Shown: in pieces, positions 32,489 through 40,816 of the stretch | Numbering within the stretch: the stretch's first letter is position 1 | Layout: each line of letters starts with the position of its first letter | DNA from: Candidatus Daviesbacteria bacterium | GTDB taxonomy: Bacteria > Patescibacteriota > Microgenomatia > Daviesbacterales > UBA10151 | Direction of reading: 5' to 3' | Assembly: GCA_016195715.1 (NCBI GenBank) | Contig: JACPZA010000031.1 | Span: 1-60,335 of the forward strand | Length of the DNA stretch: 60,335 bases | Notes under the pieces: model-generated | What the model was told of the DNA's origin: nothing | Databases searched by the model: none | Seen by the model: only the letters and a program-made list of their open reading frames with translations | Translations under genes and position numbers: made by a program

Positions 32489-33127
32489 ATGGACATAATT
32501 TGGTATGGACAAGCTTGTTTTAAAATAAAAGGTAAATCTGCTTCAGTTGTTATTGATCCATATAGTCCAGAGATTGGTTTAAAGCCTCCCAAAGATTTAG
32601 AAGCAGATTTATGTTTAATAACTCACAATCACCCGGATCACAATAATGTCAGTTTAGTTTCAGAAAACGCAGTTAAAATTACTGGGCCTGGGGAATATGA
32701 AGTTAAAGGCGTGGCTGTAACTGGAGTTTCTGTTTTTCATGACAGTGAAAATGGAGCTGCTAGGGGGAAAAACACTGTTTATAATGTTTATATAGATAAT
32801 TTAAATATTGCTCATTTAGGAGATATTGGAGAGAGTCTAACTGAGGAAAAAGCTGATGAAATTGGGAGTGTTGATATTTTACTAATTCCAGTTGGAGGAG
32901 TTTACACTATTGATGCCAAACTGGCAGCTGAAGTTGTTGCCGAGCTTGAACCAAGCATCATTATTCCCATGCATTATGGAATTGAAGGACTTAAATATCC
33001 ACTTGATGGGGTAGATAAGTTTTTAAAAGAGATGGGTGTAGAAAATGTTACTCCAGTCAATAAGCTAACTATCACTAAAGAAAAACTTCCTAGTGAACCG
33101 CAAGTTATAGTGTTATCAAAAACTTAA
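32489..33127 (+). CDS. Metallo-beta-lactamase fold hydrolase (UPF0173-like)
   Basis: A 212-residue MBL-fold protein. The metal-binding motif is 'LITHNHPDHNN' (about 43-53), with later ligands in 'LNIAHLGDIGE' and 'IIPMHYG'. It starts 'MDIIWYGQACFKIKG', as in the UPF0173 group of predicted metal hydrolases. The substrate is unknown. It is seven bases upstream of dnaB and probably co-transcribed. Confidence 0.85.
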   Translation: MDIIWYGQACFKIKGKSASVVIDPYSPEIGLKPPKDLEADLCLITHNHPDHNNVSLVSENAVKITGPGEYEVKGVAVTGVSVFHDSENGAARGKNTVYNVYIDNLNIAHLGDIGESLTEEKADEIGSVDILLIPVGGVYTIDAKLAAEVVAELEPSIIIPMHYGIEGLKYPLDGVDKFLKEMGVENVTPVNKLTITKEKLPSEPQVIVLSKT

Positions 33128-33134
33128 GGCTTTT

Positions 33135-34526
33135 ATGCCAAGTATTACCTTTAACCAATCAAAAGATGGGGTTGTTAAACTCCCACCGCAAAATATTGAA
33201 GCTGAACAAGCTTTACTTGGAGCGTTATTGATTGATAAAGATGCCATTGTAGAGGTTGCAGAAATTTTATTGTCTGAAGATTTTTATAGAAGTGAACAGC
33301 ACGGTCAGATCTTTAATGCCATTTTACAACTTTTTGAAAAACGTGAACCAATTGATGTAGTTACAGTCACAGAAAAACTCAAGCAAAAAAATCTCTTAGA
33401 TAGCGTTGGCGGACCAGCTTACCTTGCGGAACTTGTGAATACTGTCCCAACTGCAGCCCACATTTTATCTTATGCCAGAATTATTAAAGAGCATGCTCTA
33501 AGAAGACAGCTTATTTCTTATTCGACAAAATTTATTGAAAGTTCATTTGATGAACGTCAAGAAATTCAACAAATTATTGAAAATTGTGAACAAGCTATTT
33601 TTGCTCTTTCCCAACAACATATTAAAAGAGATTTTATTCAACTTAAAGATGCATTGGCGCAAAGCTTTGATAGATTAGATGAGTTGCAAAAATCTTCTGG
33701 TAAACTTCGGGGTGTACCAACTGGATTTAGAGATTTAGATAATAAACTGGCTGGTTTTCAAGATTCAAATTTAATTATTTTTGCAGCGCGGCCTGGTCAG
33801 GGTAAAACTAGTTTTGTATTAAATGTCGCCCAACATGTAGCAGTTAATGCTGGTGTTCCAGTTGGGATTTTTTCTTTGGAGATGTCTCAAGAAGAATTAG
33901 TGGATAGGTTGTTAGTTACTCAAGCGGATATTGATGCTTGGAAGTTAAAAACTGGAAGACTGGATGAAAAAGATTTTGATAGGTTGTCTCATGCCATGGG
34001 ACAATTAGCTGAAGCACCTTTGTTTATTGATGATACACCGGGCAGTTCTATTTCTGAAATTAGAACTAAAGCCAGAAGGTTACAAGCTGAGCATGGACTC
34101 CGTTTATTAATTGTGGACTATCTGCAGTTAATTCGTGGCAGAAATTTGGAAAATCGAGTTCAAGAAGTTTCAGAGATTTCTCAAGGGTTAAAAAATTTAG
34201 CCAGAGAGCTAAAGGTGCCAGTTTTAGCTGTTTCTCAATTATCAAGAGCAGTTGAATCTCGTGGAACTAGAAAACCTCAACTGGCGGACTTGCGAGAATC
34301 TGGGGCAATTGAACAAGATGCAGATGTGGTGATGTTTATTTATCGAGAAGATCCAGAACAGATGGAACAAGTAAAGCTAGATATTCAAAAACATCGAAAT
34401 GGTCCAACTGGAGAAATTGATCTAATATTTAGAGCCGATCGGGTTAAATTTTATGGAATGGAAAAAACTAGAACTAAAACCCAAGCTCCAAAAGAAGCTG
34501 AAACAAAAGCTGCACTCGCTGCTTAA
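33135..34526 (+). CDS. dnaB: Replicative DNA helicase
   Basis: Hexameric helicase that unwinds DNA at the fork; 463 residues, full length. The N-terminal domain starts 'LPPQNIEAEQALLGALLID'. RecA-like domain: Walker A 'AARPGQGKTSF' (about 217-227), 'GIFSLEMSQEELVDRLL', Walker B 'LRLLIVDYLQLIRG', and the 'QLSRAVESRGTRKPQLADL' arginine-finger region. No intein is present. Confidence 0.97.
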   Translation: MPSITFNQSKDGVVKLPPQNIEAEQALLGALLIDKDAIVEVAEILLSEDFYRSEQHGQIFNAILQLFEKREPIDVVTVTEKLKQKNLLDSVGGPAYLAELVNTVPTAAHILSYARIIKEHALRRQLISYSTKFIESSFDERQEIQQIIENCEQAIFALSQQHIKRDFIQLKDALAQSFDRLDELQKSSGKLRGVPTGFRDLDNKLAGFQDSNLIIFAARPGQGKTSFVLNVAQHVAVNAGVPVGIFSLEMSQEELVDRLLVTQADIDAWKLKTGRLDEKDFDRLSHAMGQLAEAPLFIDDTPGSSISEIRTKARRLQAEHGLRLLIVDYLQLIRGRNLENRVQEVSEISQGLKNLARELKVPVLAVSQLSRAVESRGTRKPQLADLRESGAIEQDADVVMFIYREDPEQMEQVKLDIQKHRNGPTGEIDLIFRADRVKFYGMEKTRTKTQAPKEAETKAALAA

Positions 34527-34531
34527 ATCTA

Positions 34532-34561
34532 TTGTCAATTGCTAGCTTAGTAGGCTACACT
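34532..34561 (+). promoter_or_regulatory. Promoter of the rdgB-Nudix-HD group
   Basis: TTGTCA (34532-34537), 18-base spacer, TACACT (34556-34561); ATG 34569 follows seven bases later. Confidence 0.5.
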
Positions 34562-34568
34562 CAAACTT

Positions 34569-35123
34569 ATGAAAATTTATTTTATAACTGGAAACAAATT
34601 TAAGTTTGAGGAGGTTAAAAAAATGCTTTTCAGTGTTAAAAATTTGGAACTTGAACAACTAGATTTAGAGTTAGAAGAGATTCAAGAAATTGATCCAAGA
34701 AAAGTTATTGAGCATAAATTAAAACAGGCGCTAGAGCATGTCAAAGCTAATGTGATGGTTGAAGATACCTCACTTGGACTAGAATGTATAAATAATTTAC
34801 CTGGACCGCTGATAAAATGGTTTTTAAAGACAGTTAAAGAGGAAGGCTTATTTAAAATTGCAGAAAGTTTAGGTAATAATAAAGCTAGAGCTTTAGCCAT
34901 AATTGGTTTCGCTAAATCTAAAAAAGAAATTGATTTTTTTGAAGGAGAAGTTTCTGGAACAATTGATTCTCCAGCTGGTGAAAATGGTTTTGGTTGGGAT
35001 GTAATTTTTAGGCCTGAGGGATATAGCAAAACTTTTGGACAAATGGAAAGTTTAGAAAAAAATAAAATCAGTCATAGATTTTTAGCAATTAAAAAATTTA
35101 AAGAGTTTTTAGTAAAAAATTAA
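34569..35123 (+). CDS. rdgB: Non-canonical purine NTP pyrophosphatase (RdgB/HAM1)
   Basis: House-cleaning enzyme hydrolysing ITP/XTP. 184 residues. Family signs: 'IYFITGNKFKFEEVKKML' at the start, 'VMVEDTSLGLECINNLPGPL' (substrate pocket and Mg ligands), 'GENGFGWDVIFRPEG' and a terminal 'KNKISHRFLAIKKF'. Its stop is directly followed by the next start codon. Confidence 0.92.
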   Translation: MKIYFITGNKFKFEEVKKMLFSVKNLELEQLDLELEEIQEIDPRKVIEHKLKQALEHVKANVMVEDTSLGLECINNLPGPLIKWFLKTVKEEGLFKIAESLGNNKARALAIIGFAKSKKEIDFFEGEVSGTIDSPAGENGFGWDVIFRPEGYSKTFGQMESLEKNKISHRFLAIKKFKEFLVKN

Positions 35124-35621
35124 ATGGATATTAAATATTGCTATATTTGCGGAAGTGAGTTAGAAAAAAAGTCAGATGCTTTATTTATTTGCAAAAAAAG
35201 TGCTCACCATATTTATACTAATGCTAAACCTTGTAACGGTGTTATTATCGAAAATAAAAAGGGTGAAATTTTATTGGTTAAAAGAAAATTTCCTCCTAAA
35301 CAGGGCAGTTGGGATTTACCAGGTGGGTTTATAAATCCAGCTGAGAGTTTAGAGCAATCAGTAGTTAGAGAGATAAAAGAAGAATTAGAAGTAGAGCTAA
35401 AAAGAGAAATTTATGTTAAATCCTATTCTGATAGATATCTTTTTGAGGGAATAAATTACCATACTATTTGTGTAATTTTTACAGGCGAGATTGGAGAGCA
35501 AATTCCCAAAGCTGCAGATGATGCGCTAGAGTTAAAATTTTTTCCTAAAGATAAAATTCCATATTCAGAAATTGGTTTTGATGGAATAAAATTGGCGCTT
35601 AAAGATTATTTAAGAATATAA
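35124..35621 (+). CDS. Nudix hydrolase with N-terminal zinc ribbon
   Basis: A 165-residue Nudix enzyme. A possible zinc ribbon lies at the N-terminus ('YCYICGSEL', then 'FICKKSAHH'). The Nudix box is complete: 'GGFINPAESLEQSVVREI' followed by 'KEELEVE'. The arrangement resembles NudC-like or ADP-ribose pyrophosphatase subfamilies; substrate not predictable. It forms an operon with rdgB, suggesting a nucleotide-sanitising role. Confidence 0.88.
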   Translation: MDIKYCYICGSELEKKSDALFICKKSAHHIYTNAKPCNGVIIENKKGEILLVKRKFPPKQGSWDLPGGFINPAESLEQSVVREIKEELEVELKREIYVKSYSDRYLFEGINYHTICVIFTGEIGEQIPKAADDALELKFFPKDKIPYSEIGFDGIKLALKDYLRI

Positions 35622-35631
35622 CTATACGAAT

Positions 35632-36234
35632 ATGAAAGCAGTAGAATTTGCCTGTGACTTAGTTTCCAGTCCAGCAGTCAAGCCCCATTTAGAAAGTCTA
35701 GCAGGGTTTGATATTGGTACTTTTAGACACAGTGCGCGGATATTCTGGACAAGTGTTTTAGCTGGGGGAGAAATGGATCTAACTTTAAGACAATGGACAG
35801 AGCTAGCTTGTGGAGCATTATTTCATGATTTAGGTAAAACTGGTATTCCTCGTGGGATCATCGTTAATAATGGGTCACTTGACCCAAAACAAACAGAGCA
35901 AGTTAGATTGCATCCGGAATATGGTTTTGGAATGCTTGCTAATTTTCCTTTTAATGGAGCTAGAGGTCCAGTGATTGCTCATCATCGCTACAAAGAAAAT
36001 CCCTATCCAGAAGAAGGGCGTTCGCATATGTCTGAGTTAGCCGCCGTTGTGGCAGCGCTAGATCAATTTGATGCATTGGCTTATAGCCGCCCCTACCGCG
36101 ATGGTTTGTCAATGTCTAAAGTGGAGGAGATATTAAGAGCCCAATTTATCGGAGATCCAAACGTTATTGATCTAGCTATGCGTATTGGTAAGCAAAATCT
36201 TCCAGCAGAATTGGCTAGAAGGTTAAGAATTTAA
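35632..36234 (+). CDS. HD-GYP-like phosphohydrolase
   Basis: A 200-residue single-domain HD protein. Metal site residues: 'FRHSARI' (about 30-36), 'LFHDLGKTGIPRGII' (HD pair near 64), 'HPEYGF' (about 95), 'VIAHHRYKENPYPEE' (about 117) and 'ALDQFDALAYSRPYR' (about 143). The order matches HD-GYP phosphodiesterases, though the GYP triplet is degenerate (NPYP). No sensor domain. Substrate may be a cyclic dinucleotide or another phosphate ester. It overlaps the convergent kinase gene by 12 bases. Confidence 0.8.
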   Translation: MKAVEFACDLVSSPAVKPHLESLAGFDIGTFRHSARIFWTSVLAGGEMDLTLRQWTELACGALFHDLGKTGIPRGIIVNNGSLDPKQTEQVRLHPEYGFGMLANFPFNGARGPVIAHHRYKENPYPEEGRSHMSELAAVVAALDQFDALAYSRPYRDGLSMSKVEEILRAQFIGDPNVIDLAMRIGKQNLPAELARRLRI

Positions 36235-36786
36235 AAGCTTCTGAATGAAATCATTAACTTGGTTTTTAAACTCTTCAAAACTGCCATTGTTATTAATTGT
36301 AAAATCAGAGTTTTTAGCAATTTCAGGGATATCAACTTCAGTTGGAGCTTTTTCTTCTTCCATAAATTGCTCAAAAGTAGTCTCAATTTCACCATCCTTT
36401 TCTCCGCGAAGCTTAGTTCGCTCAAATCTGATTTTTGGATCAGCAGTTATATAGACTATTTTGCCATCAATAGATTTAATCATCTCTAAATCTGCCAGCC
36501 ATCTCATCCCATCCACTACAATAATTTCTCCGTTTAATCCTCCAATTCTTTTTTTAACTGCATCTGCTAAAACCTTTGGGCCAAAGCTGTCTCTCATTGC
36601 TACAACCAGCTTAATATAATTTTCTCTTGATTTATTTAAGCCCCAAATATTCAAAGTCTCTGTCATTACATCAGAAAAGGTTGTTCTGACAATTTTTTTA
36701 TCTGGTAACATCTCTTGCAATAGCTTAGGAAAAGTTCCTTTGCCAGATCCTTTTTCACCAACAATACCAATAACAACTTTATTCAT
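36223..36786 (-). CDS. P-loop nucleotide kinase-like protein
   Basis: A 187-residue P-loop NTPase. Walker A is 'GIVGEKGSGKGTFPKLLQ' (about 7-24). 'EIIVVDGMRWLADLEMIK' holds the Walker B region, and a lid-like 'DPKIRFERTKLRGEKDGEIE' follows. It resembles dephospho-CoA kinase or (d)NMP kinases, but no diagnostic motif decides the substrate. Located 11 bases after a methyltransferase gene on the same strand. Confidence 0.8.
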   Translation of the reverse strand: MNKVVIGIVGEKGSGKGTFPKLLQEMLPDKKIVRTTFSDVMTETLNIWGLNKSRENYIKLVVAMRDSFGPKVLADAVKKRIGGLNGEIIVVDGMRWLADLEMIKSIDGKIVYITADPKIRFERTKLRGEKDGEIETTFEQFMEEEKAPTEVDIPEIAKNSDFTINNNGSFEEFKNQVNDFIQKLLNS

Positions 36787-36797
36787 CTTAAGTTAGT

Positions 36798-37427
36798 TTA
36801 TAAGGGATTTTCAAACAAAAAACAATGTCCTAAATGCTGTAATCTTTTACCAAGTTTAGCTTTTCTATAATAAATTTCTTTGAAATCCTTGTAGGATCCT
36901 CTTATTTGACCTGCGGTTCGATAATACATCAGATTTCCATACTTTCCCTTAACTTTATCTTTCCCCCTTGCAAGTTCATCTTTTTCTGAATAACAAATTA
37001 ATAATAACTTTCCGCTTTTTTTTAGTAACTTTCTAAACTGTTTAGCATAAGAATTAATTTTATGATGGGGAATATGGTGTAGTAAGCTATAGTCAAAAAT
37101 AAAGTCAAACTTTTCTTTTAAAAGGTTTCTTAAATTTAATACATCTCCTTCAATAAATTTAACTTTTAAATCGTAAGCTTTAACTCTTTTTTGAGCAATT
37201 TCTAGAGCTTTTTTAGAAAACTCTTTTCCGGTTACTTGAAAACCTTTTTTTGCCAGATAGATACTATAGTTGCCAGTACCTGAACCTAACTCTAAAACTG
37301 TTCCAGGTAAAACAATTCTTTTATCAATAAGTTCTACCAGTTCAACTGGAGGTTGGGAAATTTCCCAGGGAATTGTTTCTAGAGGTAATTCATACATTGA
37401 GTCCCAGTGCTTAGCTTTAGTTTGCAT
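36798..37427 (-). CDS. Class I SAM-dependent methyltransferase
   Basis: About 210 residues. N-terminal 'HWDSMYELPLETIPWEI' is typical of thiopurine/tellurite-type small-molecule methyltransferases. Motif I 'VLELGSGTGNYSIYLAKKG', 'FIEGDVLNLRNLL' and 'FDFIFDYSLLHHIP' follow. I choose the ATG at 37427; a TTG at 37499 in the same frame would overlap the upstream gene. Substrate unknown. Confidence 0.85.
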   Translation of the reverse strand: MQTKAKHWDSMYELPLETIPWEISQPPVELVELIDKRIVLPGTVLELGSGTGNYSIYLAKKGFQVTGKEFSKKALEIAQKRVKAYDLKVKFIEGDVLNLRNLLKEKFDFIFDYSLLHHIPHHKINSYAKQFRKLLKKSGKLLLICYSEKDELARGKDKVKGKYGNLMYYRTAGQIRGSYKDFKEIYYRKAKLGKRLQHLGHCFLFENPL

Positions 37428-37491
37428 ATTTTTTATCCAAAAGCTGCGAAGAGAACCTCCACAGCTTTTGTAGAAGAAAACATGATTTAGT

Positions 37492-37683
37492 TTATGCAAC
37501 CATGCTTTTCATTTTTTCCATATTGGCATTTCTCTCTTCTTCAGTCATGCTAGCCAATTTATCGCCGTGTTTATTTTTAAGATGCGCCGTAGCTATATCC
37601 ATAGCTTCCTGACCATCTTCTGAAGTTACTGAAAAAGGACAATCCATGCCAAAATCTTTACAACTTAGTGTTTTTGCGTTCAT
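37492..37683 (-). CDS. DUF1059 family small protein
   Basis: A 63-residue protein. The pattern 'LSCKDFGMDCPFSVTSEDGQ' then 'ATAHLKNKHGDK' (two Cys, two His) is the DUF1059 signature and could bind a metal. It is preceded by a textbook Shine-Dalgarno sequence, unlike most genes in this window, suggesting high or specially tuned translation. Function unknown. Confidence 0.85.
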   Translation of the reverse strand: MNAKTLSCKDFGMDCPFSVTSEDGQEAMDIATAHLKNKHGDKLASMTEEERNANMEKMKSMVA

Positions 37684-37689
37684 TTAAAC

Positions 37690-37701
37690 AATCACCTCCT
37701 T
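37690..37701 (-). promoter_or_regulatory. Perfect Shine-Dalgarno sequence
   Basis: Minus strand AAGGAGGTGATT, fully complementary to the canonical 16S rRNA 3' end over 12 bases, six bases before the ATG at 37683. Confidence 0.85.
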
Positions 37702-37875
37702 ATTTGGTTAATATATACTTATCAGAGATTAATTAAAAGTAATAAATCAGTAAATTGCAGGTGCCCTTCATGCACTTTCATTCGAACACTTGCTGATCTG
37801 GATAGATCAACTCATGCGTGCATACAAAGCTAATCCTGATTATATCAAGAAAAAAAGAGTTTAAAGAACTTATAG
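37702..37875. other. Divergent intergenic region with small dyads
   Basis: Gap between the DUF1059 gene (minus) and the TyrA-like gene (plus). It contains two small hairpins, GTGC/GCAC (37761-37775) and TGATCT/AGATCA with a GGAT loop (37794-37809). On the minus strand these would lie in a 5' leader of the DUF1059 gene. I cannot match them to a known riboswitch. Confidence 0.3.
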
Positions 37876-37904
37876 TTGTGTAACTAAACCTATAGATCTA
37901 TAAT
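37876..37904 (+). promoter_or_regulatory. Promoter of the TyrA-like gene
   Basis: TTGTGT (37876-37881), 17-base spacer, TATAAT (37899-37904); ATG at 37915 after ten bases. Confidence 0.6.
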
Positions 37905-37914
37905 ACAAGCTTAT

Positions 37915-39048
37915 ATGAGTACTGAAAAAAGATCATTTGTTCCATATGGAGATAGAATTGCCACAGTTGTTGGGGGCAAGGGCCAACTAGGAAGAAAGAT
38001 AGTCACTGGTTTAGAATCTCTCAGTTTCAAACAAGTAAGAGTGTGCGAAACAGGAGATCCTTTTCTGACTTTTGTTGACCAATCCACAGATTTATTCTTT
38101 GCTGTTGACGATAGACAAATAATTTCTATGTTGCAAGCCAGCCATGATCTGTTGCAACCTTCCCACTCAATTCTTGACGGATCAAGTGTTAAAGAACCTT
38201 TGATAACAACTTATAGAGAACTGGATTATGCAAAAATTAGTGTTTGTTCAACCCATCTTGGAGCTGTCCCAACTCAACCATGGAGAGGAATCAAAGTATG
38301 GGTGTGTGAGGTTGGTCCAAATTCAGAACAAGCAAAAAGATTGGCAGTAGATCTTTTTTTATCAACAAACTCATCTATTCAAACAATTAATATTGACGAT
38401 CATAAAAATGTTGAAAGAGACCAATGGATAACTATGGCAATAGCTCATGTAGTAGCTGGAGCTCTAAGAGCTTCTGATTTCACCTTAAATCAATTTGACA
38501 GTTATTCAACCCTTAATGCAGAGTTGCTTGCTTTACCAGTAGGTAGAACACTCGGTCAAGGAACGAAAATACCTAGTGAAGTTCTATTTAATCAACCAAA
38601 GAAATCAGATTTTCTTGCAACTTTAAAAGAGGGCATTTCTCAGCTTGAACAATCATTAGACGATAGGGCTACTTTACAAGAATTAATGCAGCAAAATATT
38701 GATTTTCACAACAATCCTGATGGATTTGTGAACGCTCTTTTTAAAAAGGCTGGGATTATTGGAGCGAGAAATGCAAATATAAGAATGCACAAATTTAGCT
38801 TTCGCATTACCGATGATCAGCCTGGAGTTCTCCGTAGAATATTAGAACCTTTTTATGATGAAGGGGCAAATTTGACTGCCATTGATTCCATGCCTGGAAC
38901 TATTTCAGACGAGGAAAGAAGTAAGGGAGTTAACCCAGACAAAGTTGTTGATTTCGACATTGGAATTGATCCAAAAACGATAGATCCAGAGAAAGAGGAA
39001 AGAATTAAAAAAGGATTAATAGAGCTTGGCTGTACAGTTAGTGAGTGA
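37915..39048 (+). CDS. Prephenate dehydrogenase-like protein with ACT domain
   Basis: A 377-residue TyrA-type oxidoreductase. Rossmann motif 'VVGGKGQLGRKIVTGL' (about 18-33), then 'THLGAVPTQPWRGIKVWV' at the place of the 'HPMFGP' substrate-binding motif, and a C-terminal ACT domain starting 'KFSFRITDDQPGVLRRILEP' (about 298). TyrA oxidises prephenate to 4-hydroxyphenylpyruvate for tyrosine. No other aromatic-pathway gene is in the window, so the true substrate is uncertain. Confidence 0.78.
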   Translation: MSTEKRSFVPYGDRIATVVGGKGQLGRKIVTGLESLSFKQVRVCETGDPFLTFVDQSTDLFFAVDDRQIISMLQASHDLLQPSHSILDGSSVKEPLITTYRELDYAKISVCSTHLGAVPTQPWRGIKVWVCEVGPNSEQAKRLAVDLFLSTNSSIQTINIDDHKNVERDQWITMAIAHVVAGALRASDFTLNQFDSYSTLNAELLALPVGRTLGQGTKIPSEVLFNQPKKSDFLATLKEGISQLEQSLDDRATLQELMQQNIDFHNNPDGFVNALFKKAGIIGARNANIRMHKFSFRITDDQPGVLRRILEPFYDEGANLTAIDSMPGTISDEERSKGVNPDKVVDFDIGIDPKTIDPEKEERIKKGLIELGCTVSE

Positions 39049-39163
39049 TTAGAAAGAGAGTCGAACACTTGTCGAACCATTTTTGAGGCTAAAAAATGAC
39101 TGTCCCAAAAACTACTGAATTAGTCGAACACAACTCGAAGCTAGCTTTTTACCTTGACGCACT

Positions 39164-39249
39164 TGGTGCTGCGGGAGAGAGTCGAACTCTCACGATGTTG
39201 CCATCAGTGGTTTTTGAGACCACCCTGTATACCATTCCAGCACCGCAGC
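39164..39249 (-). tRNA. tRNA-Leu (anticodon CAA)
   Basis: 86 bases on the minus strand. Acceptor stem GCTGCGG (39249-39243) pairs with CCGCAGC (39174-39168), discriminator A, and the CCA end is encoded (39166-39164). Anticodon stem GTGGT/ACCAC encloses the loop CTCAAAA with anticodon CAA at 39216-39214. The long variable arm GATG-GCAA-CATC marks a class II tRNA, and the T arm is GAGAG/CTCTC around TTCGACT. Reads UUG codons. Confidence 0.95.
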
Positions 39250-39282
39250 TTTAAAGTGAATTATATCTTACCTTATTTGAAT

Positions 39283-39311
39283 TTGACAATTTAGGCAAGA
39301 AAAATTATATT
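39283..39311 (+). promoter_or_regulatory. pepA promoter
   Basis: TTGACA (39283-39288), 17-base spacer, TATATT (39306-39311). The predicted transcription start is at about 39318. Confidence 0.65.
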
Positions 39312-39346
39312 GTAGCGTGCTGCTAAGTAAGATTGCAGCTGTTTTT

Positions 39347-40813
39347 ATGGCTCTAAAGATTCAATTAGTTACTAAACCACTTTCAGAAATTAAAGCTGAC
39401 TTTATAGTTTTGCCAATTTTTGAAGAGGAAAAACCCAGCTTCACCGTCAATTTAATAAATGACTTTTTAACTGATAATCCTAAATTTGGCAAATTATTTG
39501 AATCTCAATTACTTTATCAAAAAGATAAAAAAATCTTACTTTTAGGTGTAGGGAAAAAATCCAAATATAGCTTTGAAACTCTGCAAAATTGGACTGGAGC
39601 GGCAATCAAAAGTTTATCTACAAAAGCAAAATTAATTAGCCTAGTTTTACCAAAAAGTGAAGTTTTATCTGCAGAGGAGTGTGGTGAAGCCATAGCTATT
39701 GGAGCAGAAATTGCTTTATATGATCCAGGCAAGGGCTATAAATCTGATTATCAAAATCCCAAATTGATTTCTCTTGAAGTAGTAGTCGAGCGAGCAGAAA
39801 AGGGTTACCAGGAAGGTTTGAGAAAAGGAGCAGTAATCGGTGAGGCAATTAATTTAGTTAGAAGACTTGGGGACATGCCGGCAAATGAGATGACTCCAAA
39901 TTACTTTTTAGATGTAGTTAAAAAGATTGCTAAAGAGCAAAAATTAAAATTAACTGTTTTAACCGAAAGCCAAGCTAAGAAAAAAGGCATGGGAGCTTTT
40001 GTAGGAGTAGCACAAGGATCTAGTGAACCATCATATATGATGGCACTTGAATATAAAGGGGATTTTAAATCCAAAGAAAAATGGGGACTAGTGGGAAAAG
40101 GAATTACTTATGATAGTGGAGGAGTTTCGCTTAAACCTTCTGATAAGTTACTTGAGATGAAATATGATATGTTGGGTGCTGCGACAGTTTTAGCTACAAT
40201 TATGGTGGTAGCCAAGCTTGGACTAAAAACTAATCTAGTCTCAGTGATGCCAGTCACTGAAAATATGATTGGTGGGAAAGCTTTTAAGCCAGATGATATT
40301 TTAAGGATGTATTCTGGAAAAACTGTGGAAATTATCACTACTGATGCTGAAGGCAGACTTGTCTTAGCAGATGGCTTAACCTTTGCTCAAAGAGATTTTA
40401 AAGCTACCAAATTAATTGATATTGCTCTTTTAACAGGAGCTGTAGTAATTGCTTTGGGAGATTTTATAACTGGTGCTTTTTCTAATAATTCTTTATTTAT
40501 TAAACAATTAATTGAAGCTGGTAAAAAAGTCGGGGAAAAGTATTGGGAATTACCTATGGATGAAGAGTTTGATGAAATGGTTAAAGGTAAGTTTGCAGAT
40601 TTAGATAATGTTGGACATGGTGGATCAATTGGCACCAGAACTGCTGGTCCAACCATGGGAGCAAAGTTTTTAGAAGCTGCAATTGAAGGAAATAAGCCTT
40701 GGATTCATTTAGATATTGGTGGTACATCAACAGATATGAAAGATAGAAGCTTTAGAAAGTTGGGTGCAACTGGAGTTGGAGTCAAAACTTTGGTAAAGTT
40801 ATTAGAAAGCTAG
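39347..40813 (+). CDS. pepA: Leucyl aminopeptidase (M17 family)
   Basis: Two-metal aminopeptidase, about 488 residues. Metal and active-site residues in 'WGLVGKGITYDSGGVSLKPS', 'EMKYDMLGAATV' and the signature 'TTDAEGRLVLADGLTFA'. The usual NTDAEGR begins with Thr here. I choose ATG 39347; a GTG at 39317 is also in frame and sits at the predicted transcription start, so a leaderless form ten residues longer is possible. Followed three bases later by efp. Confidence 0.94.
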   Translation: MALKIQLVTKPLSEIKADFIVLPIFEEEKPSFTVNLINDFLTDNPKFGKLFESQLLYQKDKKILLLGVGKKSKYSFETLQNWTGAAIKSLSTKAKLISLVLPKSEVLSAEECGEAIAIGAEIALYDPGKGYKSDYQNPKLISLEVVVERAEKGYQEGLRKGAVIGEAINLVRRLGDMPANEMTPNYFLDVVKKIAKEQKLKLTVLTESQAKKKGMGAFVGVAQGSSEPSYMMALEYKGDFKSKEKWGLVGKGITYDSGGVSLKPSDKLLEMKYDMLGAATVLATIMVVAKLGLKTNLVSVMPVTENMIGGKAFKPDDILRMYSGKTVEIITTDAEGRLVLADGLTFAQRDFKATKLIDIALLTGAVVIALGDFITGAFSNNSLFIKQLIEAGKKVGEKYWELPMDEEFDEMVKGKFADLDNVGHGGSIGTRTAGPTMGAKFLEAAIEGNKPWIHLDIGGTSTDMKDRSFRKLGATGVGVKTLVKLLES

Positions 40814-40816
40814 ATT

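Noticed and set aside
37427-37499. TTG start at 37499 for the methyltransferase
   Set aside because: It overlaps the DUF1059 gene and adds a non-conserved N-terminus; the ATG at 37427 begins the family's usual sequence.
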